This document shows, piece by piece, positions 1 to 12,059 of a stretch of 64,000 nt of DNA. Position numbers and translations under genes: made by a program. The stretch covers positions 82,478 through 146,477 of the forward strand of contig CAMAXF010000005.1 in NCBI GenBank assembly GCA_945862305.1, written 5' to 3'. This DNA comes from Bordetella parapertussis. Its GTDB lineage: Bacteria; Pseudomonadota; Gammaproteobacteria; Burkholderiales; Burkholderiaceae_A. The notes beneath the pieces were generated by a model, which made no database searches, was not told the DNA's origin, and was given only the letters and a program-made list of their open reading frames with translations. How positions within the stretch are numbered: the first letter of the stretch is position 1; each line of letters begins with the position of its first letter.

Positions 1-880
1 TGCCATCCGCCGGCTCGCTGACATCAGCCCGACGCTTCAGGGCCTCTTCCACCTGGGCCAACTGAATGCCCTGTTTCAGTCCGGCCTGGCCATTGTGGGC
101 AGTCGTCGGGCCAGCCCACAGGGCATTGCCGATGCCCATCACTTTGGCGCCATCGCAGCCGCCACGGGGCTGCCCGTCATCAGTGGCCTGGCCACCGGCA
201 TCGACGCCGCAGCCCACCGTGGGGCACTCTCCGTGGGCGGCACCACCATCGCCGTGCTGGCCCACGGCCTGGATCAGACCTACCCCAGTCGTCACCGCTT
301 GCTCGCCGAAGAAATCCTCGACAAAGGCGGCCTTTTGCTCAGTGAGTATCCCGATGGCACCCCCCCGCGGCCTTATCAATTCCCCTTGCGCAACCGAATC
401 ATTGCGGGGCTCTCACGAGGCATCTGTCTCATTGAAGCCGCCCAGGGCAGCGGCTCATTGATCACCGCCTTGTACGGGCTGCAGATGGGTGTGGATGTGG
501 CGGTGGTGCCTGGCAGCATTCACGACCCATTGGTGGCCGGCGGCTTGGGGCTCATTCGCCAGGGCGCGGCCCTGGTGCGAAGCCCGCAAGAATGGCTCGC
601 CGACCTGGGCATCGTCTGCCCCTCCGGGCAGGCCAACGGCGCGAACCCTGCAACGCCTGCGGCAGCAGCCTCCCTCTGGAGCGGCACCGAGGACGATCGC
701 GCCACAGCGCTGTGGCAATCTTTGAAAGCCTCTCCACAGGGCATTGACGAGCTCTGCGCGACGTCGGGCCGCTCAGCGGCCGATGCCCAGGCGGGCCTGC
801 TCATCTTGGAGCTGCAAGGCCGGGCCTTTCGAACCCCCTCGGGCCAATGGCAACGATTCTCAGGACCTGGCGTATTCTAA
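1..880 (+). CDS. dprA: DNA-processing protein DprA (3' part)
   Basis: C-terminal ~292 residues of DprA (Smf), which in naturally transforming bacteria protects incoming single-stranded DNA and loads RecA on it. The frame is open from the window edge (codons begin at base 2), so the start lies outside. Visible family marks are IVGSRRAS near residue 31, GLATGIDAAAH, FPLRNRIIAGLS and GSGSLIT, forming the Rossmann-like domain, followed by a ~60-residue C-terminal winged-helix (DML1-like) domain ending in PGVF. It lies 32 bp upstream of topB on the same strand, as often seen in betaproteobacteria. The family assignment is secure; natural competence of this organism is only an inference. Confidence 0.95.
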   Translation, partial: AIRRLADISPTLQGLFHLGQLNALFQSGLAIVGSRRASPQGIADAHHFGAIAAATGLPVISGLATGIDAAAHRGALSVGGTTIAVLAHGLDQTYPSRHRLLAEEILDKGGLLLSEYPDGTPPRPYQFPLRNRIIAGLSRGICLIEAAQGSGSLITALYGLQMGVDVAVVPGSIHDPLVAGGLGLIRQGAALVRSPQEWLADLGIVCPSGQANGANPATPAAAASLWSGTEDDRATALWQSLKASPQGIDELCATSGRSAADAQAGLLILELQGRAFRTPSGQWQRFSGPGVF

Positions 881-912
881 AAAAGAGTCCGTCACCTTTG
901 TGAGTCCACACC

Positions 913-3402
913 TTGTCCAAGACCCTTGTCATTGCAGAAAAGCCCTCGGTTGCCGCCGACCTCGCCCGCGCCTTGGGAGGCTTCGAAAAAAATGATGATG
1001 TGTTTGAACGCGATGACATGGTGATCGCGTCGGCCGTGGGACACCTCTTGGAGATCGTGGCCCCAGAGCAGTACGACGTAAAGCGCGGGAAATGGAGCTT
1101 TGCTCAACTGCCCGTCATTCCGCCGCATTTCGACCTGCAGCCCCTGCCCAAATCGGAACAAAAGCTCAAAACCCTGGCAAGGCTCATCAAGCGCAAGGAT
1201 GTCTCCGCGCTTGTGAATGCCTGTGATGCGGGACGAGAGGGTGAGCTCATCTTTCGCTACATCGTTCAGCACACCAAGGCCAAGCAGCCCATCTCCCGAC
1301 TGTGGCTTCAGTCGATGACGCCGGCGTCCATCCGAACGGCCTTTGAATCCTTGCGCGCCGACACCGACCTCATGCCCTTGGCCGATGCTGCCCGCTGCAG
1401 GTCGGAGGCCGATTGGCTCGTGGGCATCAATGGCACACGCGCCATGACGGCCTTCAACAGCAAGGAAGGCGGCTTTTTCCTCACCACGGTGGGCCGGGTG
1501 CAGACACCAACCCTTGCGGTGGTGGTGGAGCGAGAGGAATTGATTCGTCGTTTTCAGGCGAAGTCTTACTGGGAGGTCGAGGCCGAGTTCGCTGTGGCCG
1601 CGGGCTCCTACACAGGCAAGTGGTTCAACCCAAGCTTCCAGAAGCAAGACCAAGAGCCCGATGCGCGGGCCGACCGGCTCTGGAACGAGGCGGACGCAGC
1701 CGCCATTGTGGCAGCCTGCAAAGGAAAATCTGGAAGCGTCTCTGAAGAGAGCAAGCCCAGCACCCAGGCCCCTCCCGCACTCTTTGATCTCACCAGTCTT
1801 CAGCGTGAGGCCAATGCCCGCTTTGGTTTTTCCGCCAAGAACACCCTGGGTCTGGCCCAGGCGCTCTACGAGAAGCACAAGGTGCTCACCTACCCGAGAA
1901 CCGATTCCAAGGCCCTTCCAGAGGATTACCTCGGTGTGGTGCAACAGACCTTGGAGGCCTTGTCGGACTACAGCCCCACCGCCCAGGCCGCCAAGACCAT
2001 CATCAAGCAGAAATGGGTTCGCCCCAACAAGCGCATTTTCGACAACAGCAAGGTCTCAGACCACTTTGCCATTGTTCCCACGGGTCAGTTGCCAAAGTCG
2101 CTCTCAGAGCCTGAGCAAAAGCTCTTCGAACTTGTCTGTCGTCGCTTCCTGGCCATCTTTTTTCCGTCGGCCGAATACCTCAACACCACCCGCATCACGC
2201 AAATCGACCGCCATGCCTTTAAGACGGAGGGAAAAGTCTTGGTGTCTCCCGGTTGGCTCACGGTCTATGGCAAGGAGATCAGCGAGGACGATGACCGACT
2301 GGTGGCCATTGCGGCTGGGGACACCCCAAAGACCGAGGCCATCGATCTCAAGTCCCTGCAGACCAAGCCACCCGCCCGTTACACCGAGGCCACGCTGCTC
2401 TCGGCCATGGAAGGTGCTGGAAAGCTTGTGGATGACGACGATCTTCGCGAAGCCTTGGCAGGCAAGGGCCTCGGAACACCTGCCACCCGGGCCGCCATCA
2501 TCGAAGGGCTTTTGTCAGAGAAGTACCTGATTCGAGAGGCGCGTGAACTCTTGCCCACGGCCAAGGCCTTCCAACTGATGACTCTGCTGCGAGGGCTCGA
2601 CATTCAGGCCCTTTCCAAGCCGGCCTTGACTGGGGAATGGGAGTTCAAGCTGCGCCAAATTGAAGAAGGCCAGTTGTCGCGTGAGGCCTTCATGCAAGAC
2701 ATCGCTGCCCTCACAGGCCACATGGTGGAACAGGCCAAGAACCACACCAGTACCACCATTCCGGGGGACTACGCCACACTCCAAACGCCCTGCCCAAGCT
2801 GTGGGGGCGTGATCAAAGAGAACTACCGCCGTTATGCCTGTGGCCAGTGTGAGTTTTCCATCACCAAAATTCCCGGGGGCCGAACCTTTGAACTTCATGA
2901 GGTGGAGCAATTAATCCAAGAGAAACACCTCGGGCCATTGGATGGTTTTCGCAGCAAGATTGGCAGACCGTTTGCCGCCAGCCTCAAGCTCACCGATGAA
3001 CACAAGTTGGAATTCGACTTCGGTCCGTCGCTCGATGATGAACTTGCAGAAGTGGTCGACTTCAGCGGCCAACCCAGCCTGGGGCCATGCCCCAAGTGCG
3101 CAAGTCCCGTGCATGCCTTTGGCAGTTCTTATGTGTGCAGCAAGGCGGCCGGGCCCGACAAGACCTGTGACTTTAAGTCTGGGGTCATGATCCTTCAGCA
3201 GACTGTGGCCGCCGAGCAAATGGAAAAACTACTTCGAGATGGGCGTACAGACCTGCTCGATGGTTTTGTGTCGGCTCGCACCAAACGACGCTTCAAGGCC
3301 TATTTGGTGAAGACGCCTGAGGGCAAGGTGGGTTTTGAATTTGAAGCTCGCGCGCCAGCCAAGGCGGGTGCAAAGCCCAAGCGCGTCAAGAAAACCGCTT
3401 AG
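913..3402 (+). CDS. topB: DNA topoisomerase III
   Basis: Type IA topoisomerase (829 aa) that passes single strands and decatenates replication or recombination intermediates. The N-terminal TOPRIM domain begins SKTLVIAEKPS and contains the acidic DAGREGELIF motif; the active-site tyrosine is in LTYPRTDS near residue 326. Two cysteine-rich zinc-type elements follow in the C-terminal third (CPSCGG near residue 626, CPKC near 725), and the tail is Lys/Ala/Arg-rich. The start must be TTG: an in-frame stop lies at 901-903 and no ATG or GTG lies between it and the conserved N-terminus. It follows dprA closely and converges on the nucleotidase gene with 12 bp between the stops, without an obvious hairpin terminator. 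Confidence 0.96.
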   Translation: MSKTLVIAEKPSVAADLARALGGFEKNDDVFERDDMVIASAVGHLLEIVAPEQYDVKRGKWSFAQLPVIPPHFDLQPLPKSEQKLKTLARLIKRKDVSALVNACDAGREGELIFRYIVQHTKAKQPISRLWLQSMTPASIRTAFESLRADTDLMPLADAARCRSEADWLVGINGTRAMTAFNSKEGGFFLTTVGRVQTPTLAVVVEREELIRRFQAKSYWEVEAEFAVAAGSYTGKWFNPSFQKQDQEPDARADRLWNEADAAAIVAACKGKSGSVSEESKPSTQAPPALFDLTSLQREANARFGFSAKNTLGLAQALYEKHKVLTYPRTDSKALPEDYLGVVQQTLEALSDYSPTAQAAKTIIKQKWVRPNKRIFDNSKVSDHFAIVPTGQLPKSLSEPEQKLFELVCRRFLAIFFPSAEYLNTTRITQIDRHAFKTEGKVLVSPGWLTVYGKEISEDDDRLVAIAAGDTPKTEAIDLKSLQTKPPARYTEATLLSAMEGAGKLVDDDDLREALAGKGLGTPATRAAIIEGLLSEKYLIREARELLPTAKAFQLMTLLRGLDIQALSKPALTGEWEFKLRQIEEGQLSREAFMQDIAALTGHMVEQAKNHTSTTIPGDYATLQTPCPSCGGVIKENYRRYACGQCEFSITKIPGGRTFELHEVEQLIQEKHLGPLDGFRSKIGRPFAASLKLTDEHKLEFDFGPSLDDELAEVVDFSGQPSLGPCPKCASPVHAFGSSYVCSKAAGPDKTCDFKSGVMILQQTVAAEQMEKLLRDGRTDLLDGFVSARTKRRFKAYLVKTPEGKVGFEFEARAPAKAGAKPKRVKKTA

Positions 3403-3414
3403 GCATTGAAGGAT

Positions 3415-4323
3415 TCAGGCCGGTGGAAGGTTCGTCACACCCGAGCGAACATGGCCGGTCGGGCCCGCAAGGGCCGCCGACTCACAGTGTCGGGTCTGGT
3501 CGTCGAAGAAGAAGTCTGGCTCGAACTCCCTTAAAAATTTTCCTTTGTCGAGGCCGCCCAAAAAGAAGGCCTCATCAATGTCGACCTGCCAGTTCATCAG
3601 GGTGCGAATGGCACGCTCATGGGCTGGCGCTGATCGTGCCGTAACCAAGGCTGTGCGCAGTCGCATGGGCCGCTCACCCGACGCTTGACGAAGGTGAACC
3701 AATGCATCGAGCAATGGCTTGAAGGGCCCAGGCGGCAGCGGCGCCTGGGCATGCTGTGTTTCATGGGCCACAAACGCATGAAGGCCCTCTGACTGATACA
3801 CCCGCTCCGCCTCATCGGAAAACAGCACTGCATCTCCGTCAAAGGCAATTCGCACTTCATCAGGGTGTGCCGTACCCGCCCGCGCCGAATGCGGGTAGAC
3901 ATGCGCCGCAGGAAAGCCTGCCTGAAGGGCCTGCTCGACATCTTGTGCATTGGCAGACAAAAACAAATGGGCCGCCAAGGGCTTGAGATACCGATAGGGT
4001 GCCGTTCCTCTCGTGAACACCCCCCGCTGAAGTGCCAGGCCATGCGCCTTGGCGGAGTGATAGACCCTCAGGCCCGAGACTGGGTCGTTGCGAGACAACA
4101 CCACCACCTCCACGCGCGCTTCCTCTGGCGTGTTGAATGCCATGAGCTTTTGCACCAAGCCAAAAGCCACTCCAGGGTTCGCTGGTGTGTTGAGGCGATC
4201 CCACTGCAGCTGCATATAGGCCCGGTCGTCGCCCTCCTCAAAGACTCGGTTTTCCTCCTCGAAATCAAACAAGGCTCGAGAAGAAATGGCCACCACCAGT
4301 TGATTGGATGCGGCCTCGGTCAT
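3415..4323 (-). CDS. 5'-nucleotidase, NT5C1-type (PF06189)
   Basis: Protein of 302 aa resembling the cytosolic 5'-nucleotidase family (NT5C1A-like), which dephosphorylates nucleoside 5'-monophosphates. The N-terminus VAISSRALFDFEEEN holds the first acidic motif; LSRNDP and FDGDAVLFSD, and the later FLGGLDKG and FFDDQ segments, match the HAD-like core. There is no signal peptide, so it should be cytoplasmic. The stop is 12 bp from the topB stop (convergent) and the ATG is 6 bp from the gyrB stop, so it may be read through from gyrB. Substrate preference cannot be read from sequence. Confidence 0.85.
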   Translation of the reverse strand: MTEAASNQLVVAISSRALFDFEEENRVFEEGDDRAYMQLQWDRLNTPANPGVAFGLVQKLMAFNTPEEARVEVVVLSRNDPVSGLRVYHSAKAHGLALQRGVFTRGTAPYRYLKPLAAHLFLSANAQDVEQALQAGFPAAHVYPHSARAGTAHPDEVRIAFDGDAVLFSDEAERVYQSEGLHAFVAHETQHAQAPLPPGPFKPLLDALVHLRQASGERPMRLRTALVTARSAPAHERAIRTLMNWQVDIDEAFFLGGLDKGKFLREFEPDFFFDDQTRHCESAALAGPTGHVRSGVTNLPPA

Positions 4324-4329
4324 TGGGTC

Positions 4330-7883
<3,554 letters not shown>

Positions 7884-8124
7884 ATTTTTAAGAGTAGTCG
7901 TAGTAGTAGGTGTTTCGAGTGCGTGGGGACAAGTGTTTCAAGGCGTTGATGCTTATATGGAAATTGTTATTTTTGGCGTTGGTAGAACCATTGTGAAATG
8001 AAAGAAGTGTTGGGATAACCGTCCTTGAAAAAGGGAGTTATTCATGTTGTTCACAAATTGCACACAGCTTTTTGTGCAGGTTGTCCACAAGATCTGAACA
8101 GGGTTGTGAACAGGCTTATCCACG
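7884..8124. other. Candidate chromosomal replication origin (oriC) in the dnaA-dnaN gap
   Basis: The 232-bp intergenic region plus the dnaA stop codon holds a group of DnaA-box-like 9-mers compared with TTATCCACA: TTATCCACG at 8116-8124 (one mismatch, includes the dnaA stop), TTGTCCACA at 8081-8089 (one mismatch), TTGTTCACA at 8047-8055 (two), and on the minus strand TTATCCCAA at 8010-8018 and TTGTCCCCA at 7924-7932 (two each). AT-rich stretches lie at 7878-7895 and 7949-7975, suitable for unwinding. The flanking genes dnaA, dnaN and gyrB support an origin. The gap between dnaA and rpmH (9478-9591, one perfect box) is the alternative site. Confidence 0.7.
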
Positions 8125-9477
8125 GATGTGTTGCTCCAAAATGTGGATGGCCCGATTTAAATCCGTGTTGTGTTGTCGTTGTTCAGAGATTTTTCGAACC
8201 GCATGCAGCACGGTGGTGTGGTCGCGTCCACCAAAAGAGTCGCCAATGTCTGGGAGACTTTTCTGTGTGAGTTCTTTGGCGAGATACATGGCCACTTGCC
8301 TGGGATGCGCAATGTTGGCTGGTCGACGTTTTGAATACATGTCGGCCACCTTGATCTTGTAATAATCCGCCACCACCTTTTGAATGTTCTCAATGGAAAC
8401 AGAGGTCTTCTGAATAGAGAGAAGATCTCGCAGGGCCTCCTTGACCACTTCTAGCGAGGGCGACACCTGATGGAAGTGGCAATAGGCAATAACCTTCCGT
8501 AGTGCACCCTCGAGCTCTCGCACATTCGATTTGAGTTGCCGTGCAATGAAAAAAGCCTCGTCTTCGGACAGCGCCAAATTTTCTTGTTCAGCTTTTTTAA
8601 GCAGAATTGCAACACGCATCTCGAGTTCTGGCGGTTCGATGGCCACCGTTAGGCCAGAACCAAATCGGCTGATTAAACGGGTGTCAATACCGTTGAGTTC
8701 AGATGGGTAGGTGTCGCTGGTGATGATGATTTGCTTTTTTGCGGCCACCAAGGCCTCAAAGGTGTAGAAAAACTCTTCTTGGGTCCGGGTTTTGCCAGCA
8801 AAAAACTGAATGTCATCAATGAGAAGCAAATCCAGAGAGTGGTAGTAAAGCTTGATGTCATCGAAAGATTTGCGTTGATACGCCCGGACCACATCGCTTA
8901 CATAGGCCTCGGCATGGATGTAACGGATGCGTGTCTGTGGGTTGCGCTTGAACATCTGGTTGCCAACCGCGTGAATCAGGTGGCTCTTTCCCAGGCCAAC
9001 CCCACCATAGAGAAACAGTGGGTTGTATCCAGAGCCAGGGTTTTCTGATACTTGCAGGGCAGCAGCTCGAGCCAATTGGTTCGCTTTTCCTGGAACAAAA
9101 TTGTCGAAGGTCCAATCATGGTTTAACCGCGCAGGATCTTTGGCGGGTGGTTGCGCCGTGTTCGACGTATCGGGTGACGGAGTGCTCGGTGGGCTTGCCT
9201 CGGCCACGCCGGTTTTGGCCGCGTCCTCGACCAAGGAAATGTCGATTTGAACCCCATGACCAAGGTGGGTCTGCCACCACAGTCGCATGGGTTCCATCAG
9301 GTTCTCACGGGCCCAGTCTTGTTTGAACCGGTTTGGCGCACCCAAAGACAAACGGGCAGGCTGCTCAGATGTGTCCAACGACAACGGCACCAGCGGCACC
9401 ACCCAGGTCTTGTATTGCTGGTCTGGAAGAAGTCTGGAGAAGTGGGTGAGGCAGGCCTGCCAGTCGTGTTGAAGCAT
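8116..9477 (-). CDS. dnaA: Chromosomal replication initiator DnaA
   Basis: AAA+ initiator of 453 aa that binds DnaA boxes and melts oriC. Domain I is at the N-terminus (residues 1-85), followed by a Pro/Thr/Ala-rich linker (domain II, ~86-115). The AAA+ domain III has Walker [11 protein letters not shown] and Walker [10 protein letters not shown], and the C-terminal domain IV has the box-binding signature [15 protein letters not shown]. The start ATG is 27 bp from a perfect DnaA box. No Shine-Dalgarno sequence is visible before the ATG, and a TAGAAT hexamer lies 6 bp upstream of it. Confidence 0.98.
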   Translation of the reverse strand: MLQHDWQACLTHFSRLLPDQQYKTWVVPLVPLSLDTSEQPARLSLGAPNRFKQDWARENLMEPMRLWWQTHLGHGVQIDISLVEDAAKTGVAEASPPSTPSPDTSNTAQPPAKDPARLNHDWTFDNFVPGKANQLARAAALQVSENPGSGYNPLFLYGGVGLGKSHLIHAVGNQMFKRNPQTRIRYIHAEAYVSDVVRAYQRKSFDDIKLYYHSLDLLLIDDIQFFAGKTRTQEEFFYTFEALVAAKKQIIITSDTYPSELNGIDTRLISRFGSGLTVAIEPPELEMRVAILLKKAEQENLALSEDEAFFIARQLKSNVRELEGALRKVIAYCHFHQVSPSLEVVKEALRDLLSIQKTSVSIENIQKVVADYYKIKVADMYSKRRPANIAHPRQVAMYLAKELTQKSLPDIGDSFGGRDHTTVLHAVRKISEQRQHNTDLNRAIHILEQHIRG

Positions 9478-9483
9478 GGCCGT

Positions 9484-9489
9484 ATTCTA
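9484..9489 (-). promoter_or_regulatory. Putative -10 element of dnaA
   Basis: On the minus strand the hexamer TAGAAT lies with its end 6 bp before the dnaA ATG, so transcription from it would begin at or near the start codon. The -35 position falls on the perfect DnaA box and has no good TTGACA match. An inference from sequence only. Confidence 0.3.
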
Positions 9490-9503
9490 CCCGAGGCGGA
9501 TAG

Positions 9504-9512
9504 TTATCCACA
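9504..9512 (+). promoter_or_regulatory. Perfect DnaA box TTATCCACA between dnaA and rpmH
   Basis: Exact match to the E. coli-type consensus 9-mer, located in the 114-bp divergent region between dnaA (minus) and rpmH (plus). Its position in front of dnaA suits autoregulation of dnaA; it could also be part of a split origin. Confidence 0.75.
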
Positions 9513-9532
9513 GGGCTTGCAGGCAGTAATTT

Positions 9533-9562
9533 TTGCGGAAAACCCCCTTGACAGGCTACACT
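9533..9562 (+). promoter_or_regulatory. Putative sigma-70 promoter of rpmH-rnpA
   Basis: TTGCGG (9533-9538), an 18-bp spacer, then TACACT (9557-9562), 29 bp before the rpmH ATG. A TTGACA at 9548-9553 is closer to the gene but has no suitable -10 behind it. Confidence 0.4.
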
Positions 9563-9591
9563 TGACGGTTCACCCATAGGAGTTGCTTCAA

Positions 9592-9726
9592 ATGAAACGC
9601 ACATATCAGCCTTCCGTGGTTCGCCGCAAAAGAACCCATGGCTTCCTGGTCCGCATGAAAACCCGCGGCGGCCGTGCCGTCATTCGTGCTCGTCGTGCCA
9701 AAGGCCGCAAGCGCCTGGCTGTCTAA
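9592..9726 (+). CDS. rpmH: 50S ribosomal protein L34
   Basis: A 44-residue, highly basic ribosomal protein beginning MKRTYQPS and ending [11 protein letters not shown], the standard L34 pattern and length. It is preceded by an AGGAG ribosome-binding site (9578-9582). It opens the rpmH-rnpA-yidD-yidC-mnmE transcription unit, divergent from dnaA; the rnpA start is 20 bp downstream. Confidence 0.98.
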   Translation: MKRTYQPSVVRRKRTHGFLVRMKTRGGRAVIRARRAKGRKRLAV

Positions 9727-9746
9727 GCTTTTCAAGGCTGGCCGAT

Positions 9747-10106
9747 TTGGCACTCGAAAGCCTTCGGTCTCCGGCTGAATTCGGTGCGTTGCTGTCCACG
9801 CGTCCCGTGGCGGTTTCTGGGTCATATGCCTTGCACACCAGTGCCGCACCGGTGCTTCGACTCGGCCTCATCGTTCCCAAGAAGTGCATCCGCTCCGCGG
9901 TGGCTCGAAATAAGGTGAAGCGCTGGTCTCGTGTCCTGATGCATCAACACGGCCTGGAGCCGCAGTCGGTGTTGCTTCGTGTGCGACATAAAGTGGCGCT
10001 TGCCACGCCGCAGGAGCGTCATCAACAATGGCTCTTGCTCAGCGGCCTCTTCCAGAGGGGCCTTCAAACCCCCAGGTCAGCATCCCAGGTGCCGTCAACA
10101 TGTTGA
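9747..10106 (+). CDS. rnpA: Ribonuclease P protein component
   Basis: Protein cofactor (119 aa) of RNase P, which trims the 5' leaders of tRNA precursors. The diagnostic basic motif RNKVKRWSR lies in the centre (around residue 55), preceded by the LGLIVPKKC strand. The only start giving a normal N-terminus is TTG at 9747. The last 7 bp overlap the yidD start, suggesting coupled translation. Confidence 0.93.
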   Translation: MALESLRSPAEFGALLSTRPVAVSGSYALHTSAAPVLRLGLIVPKKCIRSAVARNKVKRWSRVLMHQHGLEPQSVLLRVRHKVALATPQERHQQWLLLSGLFQRGLQTPRSASQVPSTC

Positions 10107-10342
10107 TTCGGGCTGTGCGAGCGGCCATCTGGTGTTACCAAATAGGCCTTAGGCCCATCCTGGGGCCGCGGTGTCGTTTTGAACCGAGTTGTTCCAACTA
10201 CGCAATGGAAGCTTTTCAAGAACATGGCTTCTGGACGGGTGGGTGTTTGACTTGCCAACGCCTGTGTCGTTGCCACCCATGGGGCGGTTCAGGCTGGGAT
10301 CCCGTTCCCTCTCCACCCACATCTCCATCTTCGAATCAGTAA
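10100..10342 (+). CDS. yidD: Membrane protein insertion efficiency factor YidD
   Basis: Small membrane-associated protein (80 aa) assisting YidC-dependent insertion. The family core GPRCRFEPSCSNYA and the later CRCHPWGGSGWDPVP motif are intact, with an amphipathic N-terminal helix (LIRAVRAAIWCYQ). ATG at 10100 is chosen because it gives the usual length and overlaps rnpA by 7 bp; an upstream in-frame start would add non-conserved residues. Seven bases separate it from yidC. Confidence 0.93.
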   Translation: MLIRAVRAAIWCYQIGLRPILGPRCRFEPSCSNYAMEAFQEHGFWTGGCLTCQRLCRCHPWGGSGWDPVPSPPTSPSSNQ

Positions 10343-10349
10343 GGGCAAT

Positions 10350-12059
10350 ATGGACACGCGTCGCACAATTTTATTGATGGTCTTTATTGGGTCTGTATTT
10401 CTGCTGTGGGACGCGTGGACACGCCAATCCATGACACAGAATGCGTCTTTGCCTGCGGGAGCGGTCGCAACGGGCAGCGACGCATCGGCACCCGCGGTAG
10501 GAACCGGTGTGGGCGCAGTCGCAACCGCGCCAGCCCCGGGTGTGGCCAGTGCAAGCGTCCCAGCAGCAACGCTGCCCACGCCCAGCCTTACGGCACCGCC
10601 GCCTGCGGCGGCTGCGCCCGTGTTGCCAGAAGCCGCCAAGGGTCAGGTCATTGTTCTGCAAAACAGAGACCTGTATCTCGAAGTCAGCACCCTGGGTGGC
10701 AATCTTGTCACGGCACGCTTGCTGGACCAGCAATCCGACAACTACGACGATGGTGTGGTCCGACTGTTCGACGGTCGAACAGAACGCCGTTACGAGGCCC
10801 AGTCGGGTTTGGTGGCCGGTGCGGGCCGAGCAGACACCTATCCCAATCACACGCTGGTGTTCTCGCCCCAGCCACTCAAGTCAGATCAAGACCCCAAGCG
10901 CACTGTGGTGCTTGCATCTGAATCGGGTGGTCTGAAGCTGCTGAAAACCATTTCCATTGAGCCCACTGGGCATGCAGTGCGAATTTCCCACACGGTGCTC
11001 AACACAGGCGCAGACACCCTTGCGCCCAATTTGTATTTGCAATTCTTACGAAATGGAAACGCGCCCCCGGGTGAGAGCCAGTTCTACATGACCTTCACGG
11101 GCCCTGCCATTTACACCGATCAGGGCAAGTTCCAGAAGATTGACTTCTCAGACATTGAGAAAGGCCGACAGGACTTCGTTCGGCAGGCCAATGATGGCTG
11201 GATGGCCATTGTGCAGCACTACTTTGTGTCAGCCTGGGTCTTGAAGAATGACGCCCCAAGGGAGTTCTACACCCGTAAGGTCGGCGATAACTTGTACACC
11301 GCTGGCCTGATTCAGGCCTTTGCGCCCGTGTCACCCGGGGCTCAACAAACCCACGATGCCATCCTGTATGTGGGCCCTCAGGCACAGCGCACGCTCGAGG
11401 CCTTGGCGCCCGGCCTTGATTTGGTGGTCGATTACGGCTTTCTGACCTTCTTGGCCCAACCGATTTATTGGCTGTTGGAGCAACTCCACAAGCTGGTGGC
11501 CAACTGGGGCTGGGCCATTGTGCTGCTCACCATACTGATCAAGCTGGCGTTTTATCCGCTGTCGGCCGCGAGCTACAAATCGATGGCCAAGATGAAGGCC
11601 GTGGCCCCCCGGCTGGTGGCTCTGCGAGAGCGCTATGGTAGCGACAAGGCCAAATTGAACCAGGCCATGATGGAGCTCTACAAGACGGAGAAGATCAACC
11701 CCCTTGGTGGTTGCCTGCCGGTGGTCATTCAGATTCCGGTCTTCCTGGCGCTCTATTGGGTGTTGTTGGCAAGTGTTGAGATGCGAAACGCGCCATGGGC
11801 GCTCTGGATCACCGACCTTTCCACGCCAGACCCGTATTACATTCTTCCGATCGTCATGGCCATCACCATGTTCATCCAGACCAAGCTCAACCCAGCACCG
11901 CCAGATCCCTTGCAGGCCAAGGTGATGATGGCCATGCCCATCGTGTTCTCGGTCTTTTTCTTCTTCTTCCCGTCGGGCCTGGTGCTTTACTGGTTGGTGA
12001 ACAACGTGGTCTCTATTGCACAGCAGTGGTTGATCATGAAGCGGATGAATGTCGTCTGA
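10350..12059 (+). CDS. yidC: Membrane protein insertase YidC
   Basis: Inner-membrane insertase/chaperone of 569 aa, working alone or with SecYEG. An N-terminal transmembrane anchor (residues ~5-23) is followed by an Ala/Pro-rich linker (~30-90), the large periplasmic beta-domain (~95-350) and the conserved five-helix insertase core (from ~360, with NWGWAIVLLTILIKLAFYPL and the basic cytoplasmic loop rich in Lys/Arg). The C-terminus ends at KRMNVV. The gene overlaps mnmE by 11 bp. Confidence 0.97.
   Translation: MDTRRTILLMVFIGSVFLLWDAWTRQSMTQNASLPAGAVATGSDASAPAVGTGVGAVATAPAPGVASASVPAATLPTPSLTAPPPAAAAPVLPEAAKGQVIVLQNRDLYLEVSTLGGNLVTARLLDQQSDNYDDGVVRLFDGRTERRYEAQSGLVAGAGRADTYPNHTLVFSPQPLKSDQDPKRTVVLASESGGLKLLKTISIEPTGHAVRISHTVLNTGADTLAPNLYLQFLRNGNAPPGESQFYMTFTGPAIYTDQGKFQKIDFSDIEKGRQDFVRQANDGWMAIVQHYFVSAWVLKNDAPREFYTRKVGDNLYTAGLIQAFAPVSPGAQQTHDAILYVGPQAQRTLEALAPGLDLVVDYGFLTFLAQPIYWLLEQLHKLVANWGWAIVLLTILIKLAFYPLSAASYKSMAKMKAVAPRLVALRERYGSDKAKLNQAMMELYKTEKINPLGGCLPVVIQIPVFLALYWVLLASVEMRNAPWALWITDLSTPDPYYILPIVMAITMFIQTKLNPAPPDPLQAKVMMAMPIVFSVFFFFFPSGLVLYWLVNNVVSIAQQWLIMKRMNVV

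Noticed and set aside
892..1944. Long antisense open frame opposite topB (350 codons)
   Set aside because: Lies fully within a clear topB reading frame, has no recognisable motif and reflects GC-rich codon structure.
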